A stretch of DNA of 64,000 bases from Pseudalkalibacillus berkeleyi (GCF_021608225.1 NZ_JAKIJS010000001.1:1860001-1924000); one strand, 5' to 3'; numbered from the stretch's first letter, positions 48,205 through 59,753 are shown. The notes: generated from the letters alone by a model not told the origin. Made by a program: numbers and translations.

Positions 48205-49503
48205 TTAGAGGTAGGCCAGTAAATAGCGGAGAATAATGTAGGCTGTAGCAATAATCAAGGACAAGATGACAACAGGAAAACCAATCAGCATAAATTGAAT
48301 GAAGCTGAAATCTTTCCCAGACTTTGCTGCAAGTCCAGCAACTATAACATTGGCGGAGGCTCCAATTAATGTAGCATTGCCTCCTAAGCAAGAGCCAAGT
48401 GCAAGCGCCCACCAAAGTGGGTCTAAGTTTTGAATGCCATATTCTTTAAATTCCATTATGACCGGAATCATCGCTGCGACGAATGGAATATTATCAACGA
48501 ATCCAGACAATAGACCTGAGCCCCATAAAATAACGATCGTAGTTTTCGGTACATCGCCTTCAGTTAAAGAAAGAATGGACCTAGCCATTTCATCAATAAT
48601 CCCTACTTCAATTAAACCTCCTACAAGGATAAACAAACCGATGAAGAAAAATAACGTCACCCATTCAATTGAACGGAATACTTCTTCGATCTCTTGATCT
48701 TTAGAAGTAATGAGCAATAACAAAAGGGCTCCGCTCATCGCGACTGTCGTTAGATCCACATGTATGAATGGATGAAGCAGAAAGCCTGAAATCGTCATAA
48801 GTAGTACTGCAACAGATTTAAATAGCATCGGCCCTTTTTTCAGAAAGGAAGCTGGGTCTACAGCCATCAATTCTGCTTGTTTTTCTTCAGAAATGATCAG
48901 TGACTTCTTATAAAACAGGCTAACACAACTGATTACAACAATATAAATCAAGATGACAACTGGACCTAAATGATACAAGAAGTCATTAAAATCAAGGTGG
49001 GCAACCGCTTGACCTATCATAATGTTAGGTGGATCCCCAATAAGTGTAGCCGTACCGCCTATATTCGCAAATAAAATGGCACTTATAAGAAAAGGAACAC
49101 TGTTCACGTTCAACAGGTTCGTTAGCGTAATGATTATTGGAACGAGGAGTAATACGGTTGTCACATTATCTAGAAATGCTGATCCAATCGCTGTAATAGT
49201 TGACATGACCACTAATAAAGGTATCGGTTTGCCTTTCACTTGTTGCGCTAATTGAATGGCGATATATTCAAAAACACCATTTTGACTCGTAATGGACACG
49301 AGGATCATCATAGAGAATAGTAACGCAATTGTATTCCAGTCGACATGCTTAAAAAAGGCCTGATCAACATCTATGATCCCCAAAATAAGCATAATTACGC
49401 CACCACAACACGCAACTAATGCTCTATTTATCTTTTCAACCATAATGCCGATATAACTGATCAAAAAAATGACAATTGCAAGGGTTACATTCACATTACC
49501 CAT
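48205..49503 (-). CDS. ArsB/NhaD-type ion transporter permease
   Basis: A 432-residue membrane protein with about eleven helices of the ion transporter (IT) superfamily. The duplicated fold shows twice in conserved loops: NIGGTATLIGDPPNIMIG (about 148-165) and LGGNATLIGASANVIVAG (about 380-397). ArsB, NhaD and citrate/SLC13 relatives share this pattern, so the substrate (arsenite, sodium/proton, carboxylate) is open. No arsR or arsC gene is nearby, which argues against arsenite. It precedes yrbG with a 73-nt gap. Confidence 0.8.
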   Translation of the reverse strand: MGNVNVTLAIVIFLISYIGIMVEKINRALVACCGGVIMLILGIIDVDQAFFKHVDWNTIALLFSMMILVSITSQNGVFEYIAIQLAQQVKGKPIPLLVVMSTITAIGSAFLDNVTTVLLLVPIIITLTNLLNVNSVPFLISAILFANIGGTATLIGDPPNIMIGQAVAHLDFNDFLYHLGPVVILIYIVVISCVSLFYKKSLIISEEKQAELMAVDPASFLKKGPMLFKSVAVLLMTISGFLLHPFIHVDLTTVAMSGALLLLLITSKDQEIEEVFRSIEWVTLFFFIGLFILVGGLIEVGIIDEMARSILSLTEGDVPKTTIVILWGSGLLSGFVDNIPFVAAMIPVIMEFKEYGIQNLDPLWWALALGSCLGGNATLIGASANVIVAGLAAKSGKDFSFIQFMLIGFPVVILSLIIATAYIILRYLLAYL

Positions 49504-49626
49504 CCTTTACTTGTCCGTATTAATACATCGTATGTAACGGTTCAAGTAAACATGTTCGACTTCTATTTTTTCATGACTAGGAATAAGTTGTACTAATGAA
49601 TATACATGCCTAAAAGGAGTGAAATA

Positions 49627-50004
49627 ATGTCTAGACGAATGATTACTGCAATGGGGTTTGGATTAGTCGTTGTACTAACCATTATTATGTGTAGTAGCTT
49701 TCTTCTTTCTCTTCTACTTCGGTTCTCTAGTATGACTGAGCATTCCATAACTTGGATTATTCTTGGATTGTCTGTTTTAGCGCTATTTATTGGTGGGATG
49801 GTTTCTGGGAAGAAGGGAAAGGAAAAAGGCTGGCTACTCGGTTCAGGAACAGGTGCATTGTTTTCAATTGTTGTTTTTCTCGTTCAATATTTAGGTTATC
49901 AAGTTCATTTTGATCCTGAACAGTATTTGTATCATCTGGGGTACCTACTCGTTGCTACCTTAGGGGGTGTGATGGGGGTCAATTTATCAAGTCATAAGAA
50001 TTAG
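49627..50004 (+). CDS. yrzE: TIGR04086 family membrane protein (YrzE-like)
   Basis: A 125-residue protein with four membrane helices (VVVLTIIMCSSFLLSLLL, ITWIILGLSVLALFIGG, LLGSGTGALFSIVVFLVQ, LGYLLVATLGGVMGVNL) and a central SGKKGKEKGWLLGS motif typical of the family. The ATG at 49627 follows AAAGGAG; the upstream ATG at 49606 is rejected. It converges on yajC through a shared terminator, as yrzE does in B. subtilis. Function is unknown. Confidence 0.82.
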   Translation: MSRRMITAMGFGLVVVLTIIMCSSFLLSLLLRFSSMTEHSITWIILGLSVLALFIGGMVSGKKGKEKGWLLGSGTGALFSIVVFLVQYLGYQVHFDPEQYLYHLGYLLVATLGGVMGVNLSSHKN

Positions 50005-50009
50005 AAAAA

Positions 50010-50037
50010 GGGCTGACTCATTTGTCAGCCCTTTTTT
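50010..50037 (+). terminator. Bidirectional terminator between yrzE and yajC
   Basis: The stem GGGCTGAC/GTCAGCCC with a 6-nt loop, T6 on plus and a T5 run on minus. Confidence 0.9.
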
Positions 50038-50046
50038 CTATTTTTA

Positions 50047-50316
50047 TTAATTGTTTTCAGCGATTTCACGAACTGCAGAGCGATCGTATGTAAGCTTTGA
50101 ACCGTCACCAGCACGTAGTACTACTGTGTTGTTCTCATCATCAATCGCTTCAATTGTTGCGTGGAAACCACCAATTGTAATGACGCGATTTCCTTTTTCA
50201 AGACTAGATTGCATTTGAGCCGTCTTCTTTTGACGCTTCTGTTGTGGTCTAATCAGGATAAAGTAGAAAATTACAAACATCAAGATAATCGGAAGTAATC
50301 CTGTTAATGAATCCAT
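50047..50316 (-). CDS. yajC: Preprotein translocase subunit YajC
   Basis: An 89-residue single-pass membrane protein (LLPIILMFVIFYFILI, about 6-21) followed by the RPQQKRQKK signature and an SH3-like cytoplasmic domain (VITIGGFHATIEAIDDENNTVVLRAG). It associates with SecDF in bacteria. It is the last gene after ruvAB-queA-tgt, the common order. Confidence 0.95.
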   Translation of the reverse strand: MDSLTGLLPIILMFVIFYFILIRPQQKRQKKTAQMQSSLEKGNRVITIGGFHATIEAIDDENNTVVLRAGDGSKLTYDRSAVREIAENN

Positions 50317-50349
50317 GTTTCGTTCACCCCTTTCAATTCACCATGTATA

Positions 50350-52535
<2,186 letters not shown>

Positions 52536-52585
52536 ATTCCAATTCACCTTTATTCTGAAGTTTGTTTCTCATGATTCGTATCGAT

Positions 52586-52777
52586 TTATTTGAAACGACC
52601 GAACAGGTAGAAGAGAAGTGACAATACGATACTGACGATAATTGAAGTGACAATTGGAAAGTAAAAGGTTGTGTTTCCTTTCTTAAAGACGATGTCACCT
52701 GGTAGTTTTCCGATTAAACTACCAATCAATCCAAATAAAATAAAGACTATTCCGATGATAATGAATAACTTATTCAT
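52586..52777 (-). CDS. DUF2905 family small membrane protein
   Basis: A 63-residue protein with two membrane helices ([20 protein letters not shown] and [17 protein letters not shown]) joined by the conserved [20 protein letters not shown] loop of DUF2905. It overlaps the ruvB stop by 4 nt (ATGA), so it is translated with ruvB. This small gene is often found between ruvB and queA in Firmicutes. Function is unknown. Confidence 0.88.
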   Translation of the reverse strand: MNKLFIIIGIVFILFGLIGSLIGKLPGDIVFKKGNTTFYFPIVTSIIVSIVLSLLFYLFGRFK

Positions 52778-53784
52778 GAACGCTCACGCTCAGGCGTTTC
52801 TATGTTCATATGATCATAAGCAAGTCTCGTCACCATTCTGCCTCTTGAAGTTCGTTGGATAAAACCAATTTGGAGTAAATACGGTTCGTAAACATCCTCA
52901 ATCGTCTGAGGTTCTTCTCCAATTGTAGCAGCAATGGTATTCAATCCTACAGGACCACCTTGATAAGTCTCAATCATCCCTCTTAACAATTTATAGTCAA
53001 TATTGTCTAATCCTAAACGGTCTACCTGAAGCCGTTCTAACGCTTGTACAGCAATATCTTTTGTAATGATGCCGTCACCCTGAACTTGTGCAAAATCGCG
53101 GACTCTCTTTAAAAGGCGATTGACAATCCTCGGGGTTCCTCTAGCGCGTCTCCCCAACTCTTCTGCAGCGTCTGGCTGAACCATTATATCAAAGAAATCA
53201 CCTGTACGAATGACAATTTCAATTAAATCATCTAATTCATAGTAATCCAAACGACTATGGACGCCAAATCGATCTCGGAGTGGTGCTGACAATAACCCAG
53301 CCCTCGTTGTTGCGCCTACCAATGTGAACGGAGGTAAATCTAGGCGAACGGAACGAGCTGTTTCACCTTTCCCAATAACAATATCTAGACAAAAATCTTC
53401 CATCGCTGGGTAAAGGACTTCCTCAACAGTTCTATGCAACCGATGGATTTCATCAATAAACAGAACGTCACCAGGCTCTAATGCTGAAAGAATAGCTGCT
53501 AAATCCCCAGGTCGTTCAATTGCTGGTCCACTTGTCGTACGGATGTTAACGCCCATTTCATTTGCAATAATACACGATAACGTTGTCTTCCCAAGTCCAG
53601 GCGGCCCATAGAACAAGACATGGTCTAAAGGTTCGCTCCGCATTTTTGCAGCTTCAATAAAGACACGCAAATTATCTTTCACTTTGTGCTGTCCGATGTA
53701 TTGTTGCAAATATTGAGGACGAAGACTAAATTCCAATGCTTCATCTCCGTTATTCAATTCGTTTGAAATGATACGATCTTCCAT
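52774..53784 (-). CDS. ruvB: Holliday junction branch migration ATPase RuvB
   Basis: An AAA+ motor of 336 residues that drives branch migration with RuvA. Walker A is [13 protein letters not shown] (about 58-70), Walker [10 protein letters not shown] (about 108-116), sensor 1 [20 protein letters not shown], and the C-terminal winged helix holds GRMVTRLAY. It follows ruvA by 14 nt. No ruvC is present, as usual in Firmicutes, where RecU resolves junctions. Confidence 0.98.
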   Translation of the reverse strand: MEDRIISNELNNGDEALEFSLRPQYLQQYIGQHKVKDNLRVFIEAAKMRSEPLDHVLFYGPPGLGKTTLSCIIANEMGVNIRTTSGPAIERPGDLAAILSALEPGDVLFIDEIHRLHRTVEEVLYPAMEDFCLDIVIGKGETARSVRLDLPPFTLVGATTRAGLLSAPLRDRFGVHSRLDYYELDDLIEIVIRTGDFFDIMVQPDAAEELGRRARGTPRIVNRLLKRVRDFAQVQGDGIITKDIAVQALERLQVDRLGLDNIDYKLLRGMIETYQGGPVGLNTIAATIGEEPQTIEDVYEPYLLQIGFIQRTSRGRMVTRLAYDHMNIETPERERS

Positions 53785-53798
53785 TATTTACACCTCGA

Positions 53799-54392
53799 TC
53801 AATTCAGTAATAATTGCAGAGCTTTCTTTATGTATTGATCGGTTGATAGACGCTCTTGTTCTTCTAGCTGAGGAACAATCTTTTTGATTTCCTTTTGACC
53901 ATAACCAAGTGCAACTAAAGCTTCGAGCGCATCATCCAGTCCTTGTGGAGAAACGGAAGTCTCAGGCTTCTCATCAAACAAAGTATCTGTCCAATTAGGC
54001 AACTTCCCTTTTAAATCTAGAATCATTTGTCTGGCTGTTTTCTTACCTACACCCGGGAATCGAGTGAGAAACTTCTCATCTTCATTTTCAATAGCCGTTA
54101 CAACTTGTGCGGGTTTCCCTGATGCCAGAATCGCTAGTGCACCTTTAGGACCTATGCCTGATACTTGAATGAGTTTCATAAACAAGTCACGCTCATCTAA
54201 ATTCTCAAAACCATATAATGCAAGGATGTCCTCTCGTACATGCTGATACATATATATTGTTTTGGTGTTGCCTATTTCATCTTGGTACACAAATGGATTT
54301 GGACAATTTATTTTATAGCCGATATGACCACACTCTAATACGACATGATCAGTATGTATATACTTAACCGTTCCTGTTATATAATCAATCAA
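53799..54392 (-). CDS. ruvA: Holliday junction DNA-binding protein RuvA
   Basis: A 197-residue protein with the N-terminal OB fold ([20 protein letters not shown]), tandem helix-hairpin-helix motifs ([16 protein letters not shown] and [16 protein letters not shown]) and the C-terminal RuvB-contacting domain ([18 protein letters not shown]). It heads the ruvAB group here; 178 nt separate it from bofC, with a terminator between. Confidence 0.97.
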   Translation of the reverse strand: MIDYITGTVKYIHTDHVVLECGHIGYKINCPNPFVYQDEIGNTKTIYMYQHVREDILALYGFENLDERDLFMKLIQVSGIGPKGALAILASGKPAQVVTAIENEDEKFLTRFPGVGKKTARQMILDLKGKLPNWTDTLFDEKPETSVSPQGLDDALEALVALGYGQKEIKKIVPQLEEQERLSTDQYIKKALQLLLN

Positions 54393-54552
54393 ACTTTAGA
54401 TCTCCCCTTAACTTCCAAACTTCCGTAATCCGTTCATTTAGAATAAAAAATGCGAACGTTTCTTCCTATTTTATTGTAGCACACCCTTTTTGAAAAAGTC
54501 GAAAGAATATAGACTAGACTTCTTATATTTGAATCGTTCTGAAACCTAAAGA

Positions 54553-54579
54553 AAAGAGTGACAATCGTTGTCACTCTTT
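54553..54579 (-). terminator. Terminator after bofC, overlapping its stop codon
   Basis: AAAGAGTGACAA pairs with TTGTCACTCTTT around CGA on the minus strand, followed by TCTTT. The bofC TGA stop (54571-54573) is in the 5' arm. Confidence 0.85.
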
Positions 54580-55149
54580 GTTGGTCGTATATGGTTTATA
54601 ACGTTCGAGAACTTCTGTGTATTCTTGTTTCGATTGCACTCTAATTCCTTTCGTTAATTCTTCCACCAGACCACTTTCGAGTTTATTAGTATCGATTTGG
54701 AAGAAAGATTGGATCACTTCATCCTCATGCGGTCGTCCATTGAAAATCGTCAAAATTCCTTCTTCTGTTAATCCGAAGAAACCATTTATTTTTGATGCAG
54801 GTGATATATCATCAATATCCTGCTCGAAAATGACTTTATTTACCTCTTGGTCTACAAGTTGCCAATCTGCATAGTGAGACCAAAAGTCTTCCATTGACCA
54901 GATGGTTTCATATACCACTTCTTCACTTTGGTTGCCATCTAAATAATTGCGATGTAGATAGACCTCGACTGTAATTGGACCCGTAACAGTTTGGGCTTCT
55001 ACTTCAGCATAGTTTTCCTGATTAGTTTGTGACGGTAGATTCGCTTTCACTTTATCCTCAAACGTATAAAACAAAAATACGTACACTGCCCCTAATACGG
55101 TTACCACTAAAGGGAAAATCCACGATGTCTTAGTGGGGAAGGATTTCAC
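54571..55149 (-). CDS. bofC: Bypass-of-forespore protein BofC
   Basis: A 192-residue protein with an N-terminal membrane segment (WIFPLVVTVLGAVYVFLFYTF, about 10-30) and an extracytoplasmic domain (VTGPITVEVYLHRNYLDGNQSE, EDIDDISPASKINGFFGLTEEGILTIFNGRP split around 110-140) typical of BofC. In B. subtilis it is made in the forespore under SigG and delays SpoIVB-triggered SigK activation. It lies upstream of ruvA as in B. subtilis. Confidence 0.9.
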   Translation of the reverse strand: MKSFPTKTSWIFPLVVTVLGAVYVFLFYTFEDKVKANLPSQTNQENYAEVEAQTVTGPITVEVYLHRNYLDGNQSEEVVYETIWSMEDFWSHYADWQLVDQEVNKVIFEQDIDDISPASKINGFFGLTEEGILTIFNGRPHEDEVIQSFFQIDTNKLESGLVEELTKGIRVQSKQEYTEVLERYKPYTTNKE

Positions 55150-55227
55150 CTTGCAATCACCTCACGTAGTTAATAAGAACATTACATTCAGTAATAGTTT
55201 TACCGTATTAAGTAAATTTATCCATTC

Positions 55228-55983
55228 TTAATTTACATATTCTTCGTACTCTTCCTCGTCAACTTCAAGATTATGAAAGACTTCCTGGACATCATCTAAA
55301 TCTTCAAGTGTATCAATAAGGTTCAGTACTTTCTTTGTATCTTCAGCTCCAAGGGAAGCAAATGTTTGTGGAATCATTGTCATTTCTGAAGTAGAAATCG
55401 AATAGCCTTTAGAAACTAACTGATCTTTCACTTCTTTAAACATGTCTGGTTCTGTATAAATGTCAAACGTATCTTCGTTCACTTCATACTCTTCACCACC
55501 ACATTCGATAACCTCTAGCATAAAATCGTCTTCAGATAAGGTAACTTCCTCACGATTAATCGATATGATTCCTTTTCGATCAAACATAAATGAAACACAT
55601 CCTGTTTCACCTAAATTTCCATCATTTTTTGAAAAGGCGTGCCTAACGTCTGCTGCAGTGCGGTTCTTATTGTCTGTCAATATTTCAACCATAATAGCTG
55701 TTCCACCAGCTCCATACCCTTCATAAATGATTTCCTCATAACTGACACCATCTAAATTACCTGTGGCTTTTCTTACTGCACGATCAATATTTTCATTTGG
55801 CATATTCGCCGACTTCGCTTTCTCAATCATTAATCGAAGAGAAGGGTTGGTTTCAGGATCTCCTCCACCCTCTTTAGCTGCTACATATATATCTTTTGCA
55901 AGCTTCATAAATACTTTTCCGCGTTTCGCATCTTGCGCATTTTTCCTACGTTGAATGTTTTTCCATTTAGAATGTCCTGCCAT
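55228..55983 (-). CDS. yrbC: YebC/PmpR family protein (YrbC)
   Basis: A 251-residue protein beginning [20 protein letters not shown], the family hallmark. YebC proteins were first described as transcription regulators; recent work ties the family to relief of ribosome stalling at proline stretches. The ATG at 55983 follows GGGAGAGGG; the longer frame upstream is rejected. The C-terminal end is acidic ([21 protein letters not shown]). It sits between coxA and bofC. Confidence 0.92.
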   Translation of the reverse strand: MAGHSKWKNIQRRKNAQDAKRGKVFMKLAKDIYVAAKEGGGDPETNPSLRLMIEKAKSANMPNENIDRAVRKATGNLDGVSYEEIIYEGYGAGGTAIMVEILTDNKNRTAADVRHAFSKNDGNLGETGCVSFMFDRKGIISINREEVTLSEDDFMLEVIECGGEEYEVNEDTFDIYTEPDMFKEVKDQLVSKGYSISTSEMTMIPQTFASLGAEDTKKVLNLIDTLEDLDDVQEVFHNLEVDEEEYEEYVN

Positions 55984-56129
55984 CGTTATCCCTCTCCCCT
56001 TTTCAACACGTTTTCTTAACAATATAGCATAGAACATCGTTTGGAAAAAAGAAAGCGGTGCATGATCTCTCAGTAACAACTACATAGAGAACACCCTTGT
56101 TTCATCCTACATTTTCACATCGAAAAAAA

Positions 56130-56156
56130 ATAATTCCGGTCTAAGACCGGAATTAT
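56130..56156 (-). terminator. Terminator after coxA
   Basis: A 12-bp stem (ATAATTCCGGTC and complement) with a 3-nt loop, followed by T8 on the minus strand. Confidence 0.93.
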
Positions 56157-56169
56157 CATTTGACTTCTT

Positions 56170-56730
56170 CTATCGATTGTTTTCAAACGGACGGCGAAGC
56201 GCATCTCCAATATCATTCATAATTGCATTGACATCAGATTCTACTTCATTATATCCGTTACCATCTCGAAGGTCATTGTCTACATCACGAATTCGCGTAA
56301 ACATGTCTTCATCGGTTGTGACACGAACATCTTTGTCTGTCATCTTTTTCACAGCAGACTTGACCTTAGGCTTAACATCTCGATCATTTCGATCGTTAGT
56401 GTCTACACCAATTAGAACTGAATCTCTGGTTACGACTACACGTGCATCGTCAACATCACGCATGTTGTTAACCTTCTTAGAGATTCTTCTCGCAAGATCC
56501 CCACCTTGATAATCGTCCGCATAGTTGACTTCTTTTCTATCCAAGTCTTTGCGATCACGATCTGCAATACGCGTCATCGGACCTTCACCTCGACCATCAT
56601 TCGTATAGTAGCCGATTGGACGGGTATCATTGTCATAACGAGTATCTAACGCTTCATTATCGTCAGCATTACAAGCAGTCAATGCGCTTGTGAGTAGTAA
56701 TGCTGAGGTAAACATCATAATTTTTTTCAA
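56170..56730 (-). CDS. coxA: YhcN/YlaJ family sporulation lipoprotein CoxA
   Basis: A 186-residue lipoprotein: signal peptide MKKIMMFTSALLLTSALTAC with the lipobox LTAC (acylated Cys20), then an Asp/Arg-rich region and the YhcN/YlaJ domain (ARRISKKVNNMRDVDDARVVVTRD split at about 80-105, with VLIGVDTND). B. subtilis CoxA (YrbB) is a spore cortex protein encoded next to safA, as here. AAAGGAGG precedes the ATG. Confidence 0.87.
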   Translation of the reverse strand: MKKIMMFTSALLLTSALTACNADDNEALDTRYDNDTRPIGYYTNDGRGEGPMTRIADRDRKDLDRKEVNYADDYQGGDLARRISKKVNNMRDVDDARVVVTRDSVLIGVDTNDRNDRDVKPKVKSAVKKMTDKDVRVTTDEDMFTRIRDVDNDLRDGNGYNEVESDVNAIMNDIGDALRRPFENNR

Positions 56731-56805
56731 TTGAAAAACCTCCTTTCACCTTTATGATGGCAATCGGAGGTTTAAAATAATCTTAATTAAGATGGGAATG
56801 GTTAC

Positions 56806-58323
56806 CTATTCTGATTTTGAATCTTTTTTCTTTGGTTTCCGTGGTTGCATCTCTATGTCTATATCCCAATACGGGTCTCTTCCGCCAGTTTGACCCATGA
56901 AAGGAAGTTGACTAAAGTCTGTCGGCATGCCGCTCTGGCCTTGACCCATGCCTGGCATCATTTGGCCCATTCCTCCGCCTTGGCCTTGACCCATGCCTGG
57001 TATCATTTGGCCCATTCCGCCACCTTGACCTTGACCCATGCCTGGTATCATTTGGCCCATTCCGCCGCCTTGGCCTTGACCCATACCTGGCATCATTTGA
57101 CCCATTCCGCCGCCTTGGCCTTGACCCATACCTGGCATCATTTGACCCATTCCGCCGCCTTGACCTTGACCCATCCATGGCATTTGTCCGTTACCACCGT
57201 ACTGCCCTTGGCCCATATCTGGCATCATTTGACCGCCTTGACCTTGTTCCATCCATGGCATTTGGCCACTCCCGTCATATTGCCCTTGAGCCATCCCTGG
57301 CATTTGTCCACCATAGTATTGGTCTTGTTCTTTCCAAGGATTCATTTGATTTGCATCATTTTCACCGTATTGATTCATTTGTCCGCCATCATGTTCATTC
57401 ATCCATTGTTGGTTGTTTTGCATATTACCTTGGTTCATCCAAGGCATTTGATTACTCTCACCGTACTGTTCATAGTCCATTTGCTGGTGATCCATCATTT
57501 GCCCGTATTCCATTGGATTACCCATCATTTGTCCATACATCATTTCTTCGTATGAGTCCATTTCCTGCATATCATAGCCACTGTAATTCATATGCTCCAT
57601 TCCGTGACCACCTTGATGCATATACTCAGGTGACATAGCGCCATAATGATGACCCATTTGACCGCCACCATGCATATATGGGCCATGCATCATATGCTGG
57701 TTTCCATACCCATACATCATGGGTTCACAACATGGATCCATCATCGGATATCCGCTATATGCACCATGGTCTCCATGGCCACTATAACCGCCATAACCGC
57801 CATGACCGCCATAAGGCGGGCAACATGGATCTGGCATACAGTAATCTACAGGTGGACATTCCTCAACAGGTTTTTGGATCGGTTTTGGTTTCGGCATTTC
57901 ATATGTTGTAGTCGTTTCTTCTTTAGATAACCCAAGAGTAATATGAAATTCCTCTTCTGTCATAGGAGCCTGTGGAGGCTTCTTAATTGGCTTTTCTTTT
58001 ACAATAGGTTTTTCTTTTTTGATCGGTTTCTCTTTCTTAATAGGCATTTCTTTTTTGATTGGCTTTTCTTTCTTAATAGGCATTTCTTTTTTCATCGGCA
58101 TTTCCTTCTTATTCATGTATGGCATCATAGAATCGTTCTTATTATGGTTTGGATTAGATTTAACAGATACATTTCCAGATGGGACATTCACCTTCATACC
58201 AGGGTAAATAATATCAGGTGATTTTATTTGAGGGTTTGCCTTTACTACTGTTTCTAAAGAGACTCCGTACAATTTAGCAATTTTCCAAAGTGTATCCCCT
58301 TTTTTTACGATATGGATTTTCAA
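56806..58323 (-). CDS. safA: Spore coat assembly protein SafA, LysM domain, repeat-rich
   Basis: A 505-residue protein. Residues 1-48 form a LysM domain (HIVKKGDTLWKIAKLYGVSL, then IKSPDIIYPGMKVNVPSG). About 70-115 holds hexapeptide repeats of KKE-M/K-PI. A Tyr/Gly/Cys/His-rich region follows, and a Met/Gly/Gln-rich tail contains five 15-residue units (GQGQGGGMGQMMPGM). SafA binds cortex peptidoglycan through LysM and recruits inner-coat proteins. The start is the TTG at 58323, 5 nt after GGAGGAGA. It is longer than B. subtilis SafA (387), the excess being repeats. Coat cross-linking through Tyr and Lys is inferred from composition. Confidence 0.88.
   Translation of the reverse strand: MKIHIVKKGDTLWKIAKLYGVSLETVVKANPQIKSPDIIYPGMKVNVPSGNVSVKSNPNHNKNDSMMPYMNKKEMPMKKEMPIKKEKPIKKEMPIKKEKPIKKEKPIVKEKPIKKPPQAPMTEEEFHITLGLSKEETTTTYEMPKPKPIQKPVEECPPVDYCMPDPCCPPYGGHGGYGGYSGHGDHGAYSGYPMMDPCCEPMMYGYGNQHMMHGPYMHGGGQMGHHYGAMSPEYMHQGGHGMEHMNYSGYDMQEMDSYEEMMYGQMMGNPMEYGQMMDHQQMDYEQYGESNQMPWMNQGNMQNNQQWMNEHDGGQMNQYGENDANQMNPWKEQDQYYGGQMPGMAQGQYDGSGQMPWMEQGQGGQMMPDMGQGQYGGNGQMPWMGQGQGGGMGQMMPGMGQGQGGGMGQMMPGMGQGQGGGMGQMIPGMGQGQGGGMGQMIPGMGQGQGGGMGQMMPGMGQGQSGMPTDFSQLPFMGQTGGRDPYWDIDIEMQPRKPKKKDSKSE
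56941..57165 (-). repeat. Five 45-bp tandem repeats within safA
   Basis: Units start at 56941, 56986, 57031, 57076 and 57121, each beginning TTGACCCAT on plus. They differ at a few mostly synonymous positions (I/M is the only change in protein). Less regular units extend to about 57300. Confidence 0.93.
57980..58115 (-). repeat. 18-bp repeats within safA encoding KKE-x-P-I
   Basis: About seven imperfect units encode Lys-Lys-Glu-Met/Lys-Pro-Ile/Met. Units vary between MP and KP. Confidence 0.85.
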
Positions 58324-58509
58324 AACGATCTCCTCCCTGCCTAAGTCAATACACAGTATATGAGAGTTTGGGCATATTGCTACAAGATTACAGATCAGGC
58401 TGCTCACCATAATCAATATATGTTATCGAAAAGATACATATTCTATCTTAGGAAGAACTTATGGTATGCTTATAAAAACATGGATCAACATCTAGGAGGA
58501 AAGATTCCG

Positions 58510-59055
58510 ATGAAAGGTAGAGGTACAAAAGTCTTAGGAGAAGAACGTAGAGAGCTAATCCTACGTTGGTTAAAAGGAAGTCATTCACCTTTAACAGGAA
58601 GTAAATTAGCCCAAGAGACGAACGTAAGTAGACAAGTCATTGTTCAGGACATTTCTTTATTAAAAGCAAGGAATGAACCAATTATGGCAACTGCTCAAGG
58701 ATACATGTATTTCCATCAAGTACAAACAGATCAAAAAGTCTCAAAAATTATCGCTTGCCAGCACGCCCCAGAACAAACTGAAGATGAATTACTCACAATT
58801 GTAGATTTTGGTGTTACGATAAAAGATGTTACGATTGAGCATCCTGTATACGGTGATTTAACTGGGTCAATAATGATTCAAAATCGACATGATGTAGAAA
58901 CATTTCTCAATCGAGTGAAGGAAACAAAAGCCTCCTACTTACTAGAGCTTACAGATGGCGTTCATTTGCACACATTAGAAGCGAATGATGAATCCCAGCT
59001 TCAGCAGGCATGTAAAGCATTGGAGCAAAAAGGATTTTTGCTTCGAAGATCATGA
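58510..59055 (+). CDS. niaR: Nicotinate-responsive repressor NiaR (YrxA)
   Basis: A 181-residue regulator: an N-terminal HTH_11 domain (RRELILRWLKGSHSPLTGSK, then LAQETNVSRQVIVQDISLL) and a C-terminal 3H domain with conserved histidines (QHAP, IEHPVYGDLTG, GVHLHTLEA) that bind metal and nicotinic acid. In B. subtilis it represses nadBCA-nifS and niaP. AGGAGG lies 10 nt before the ATG at 58510; the upstream part of the frame is rejected. The nad operon it normally neighbours is absent, so its targets must lie elsewhere. Confidence 0.92.
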   Translation: MKGRGTKVLGEERRELILRWLKGSHSPLTGSKLAQETNVSRQVIVQDISLLKARNEPIMATAQGYMYFHQVQTDQKVSKIIACQHAPEQTEDELLTIVDFGVTIKDVTIEHPVYGDLTGSIMIQNRHDVETFLNRVKETKASYLLELTDGVHLHTLEANDESQLQQACKALEQKGFLLRRS

Positions 59056-59065
59056 ATATGAAAAA

Positions 59066-59091
59066 CAGCCCTTTCTAAGGCTGCTTTTTTT
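59066..59091 (+). terminator. Terminator after niaR
   Basis: The stem CAGCC/GGCTG with an 8-nt loop and T7 on plus; T5 on minus makes it partly bidirectional. Confidence 0.85.
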
Positions 59092-59154
59092 ATGCCTAAG
59101 AAAGAACTTTATACCATCAATAATAGTAATTTTTTGTGTATATCCAGAAAAAAA

Positions 59155-59176
59155 TCCCCAGGTCGATTCTTGGGGA
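59155..59176 (-). terminator. Terminator after pheB
   Basis: The stem TCCCCA/TGGGGA with a 10-nt loop and T8 on the minus strand. Confidence 0.82.
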
Positions 59177-59197
59177 GATAAGTGTAAAAAGTTTTAT

Positions 59198-59647
59198 TCA
59201 TGCGCCAGAACCAATAATGTTTACTTGCTTAACATGCTCTAGCTTCTTCAATGCCTTTAAGATCCCATTGATATCCTCTTTAGCAGAGGCTGTTTCAATG
59301 GATATGGTTACGTTCGCTCTTCCTTGCAAAGGAATTGTCTGATGGATCGTCAAGATATTACACCCTAAATTTGCCAGTACTGCTAATAAAGTAGATAAAG
59401 ATCCTGATCGATCTTCTAGGTGTATGGCAATAGAAACAATTTTTTCTTTTACCATCGTTTCAAATGGGAATACTCCATCCCTGTATTTATAAAATGCACT
59501 TCGACTAAGATCAACAGATTGGACAGCTTGATTAACCGTACCTACCTTACCTGACTCCAACAATTCCTTTGCATCTAAGGTTTTGTTCATCGCTTCAGAC
59601 AGTAAGTCTTCTCTAACTAAATAAAATCGTTCACCATACCGTTCCAT
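59198..59647 (-). CDS. pheB: ACT-domain protein PheB
   Basis: A 149-residue protein. The N-terminal part ([20 protein letters not shown] and [25 protein letters not shown]) looks HTH-like, and the C-terminal ACT domain starts around [20 protein letters not shown]. PheB has been annotated as a chorismate mutase, but its role is better described as an unassigned ACT regulator. The ATG at 59647 lies after GGAGGATCC. It follows obg; pheA, which is downstream in B. subtilis, is missing. Confidence 0.88.
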   Translation of the reverse strand: MERYGERFYLVREDLLSEAMNKTLDAKELLESGKVGTVNQAVQSVDLSRSAFYKYRDGVFPFETMVKEKIVSIAIHLEDRSGSLSTLLAVLANLGCNILTIHQTIPLQGRANVTISIETASAKEDINGILKALKKLEHVKQVNIIGSGA

Positions 59648-59733
59648 TCTGGATCCTCCAATTATAGACATTAATGTTCAGTATATAAGAATGAACAAAG
59701 GAAGGCAATGTACTCCTCCTTTGAATATGAAAA

Positions 59734-59753
59734 GACTGTCAAATATGACAGTC
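59734..59753 (-). terminator. Terminator after obg, touching its stop codon
   Basis: The stem GACTGTC/GACAGTC with a 6-nt loop and TTTTC on the minus strand; its first base is the last base of the obg TAG. Confidence 0.8.

Noticed and set aside
55984-56079. Upstream start for yebC (32 extra codons)
   Set aside because: [10 protein letters not shown] is the family's true N-terminus and has a GGGAGAGGG site just before it.
56941-57165. Possible CRISPR array (regular 45-bp period)
   Set aside because: Units are contiguous without unique spacers and encode an in-frame protein repeat in SafA.
56845-57638. Long plus-strand open frames opposite safA (236 and 153 codons)
   Set aside because: They arise from the repetitive, stop-poor complement of the Met/Gly/Gln repeats. 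No ribosome site precedes them, and composition (repeated His/Ala/Leu/Thr) is that of an antisense shadow.
57943-58221. Plus-strand frames rich in Phe/Leu/Ile resembling a membrane protein
   Set aside because: They are the complement of the Lys/Glu/Pro hexapeptide repeats of safA, which mimics hydrophobic codons; no start signal.
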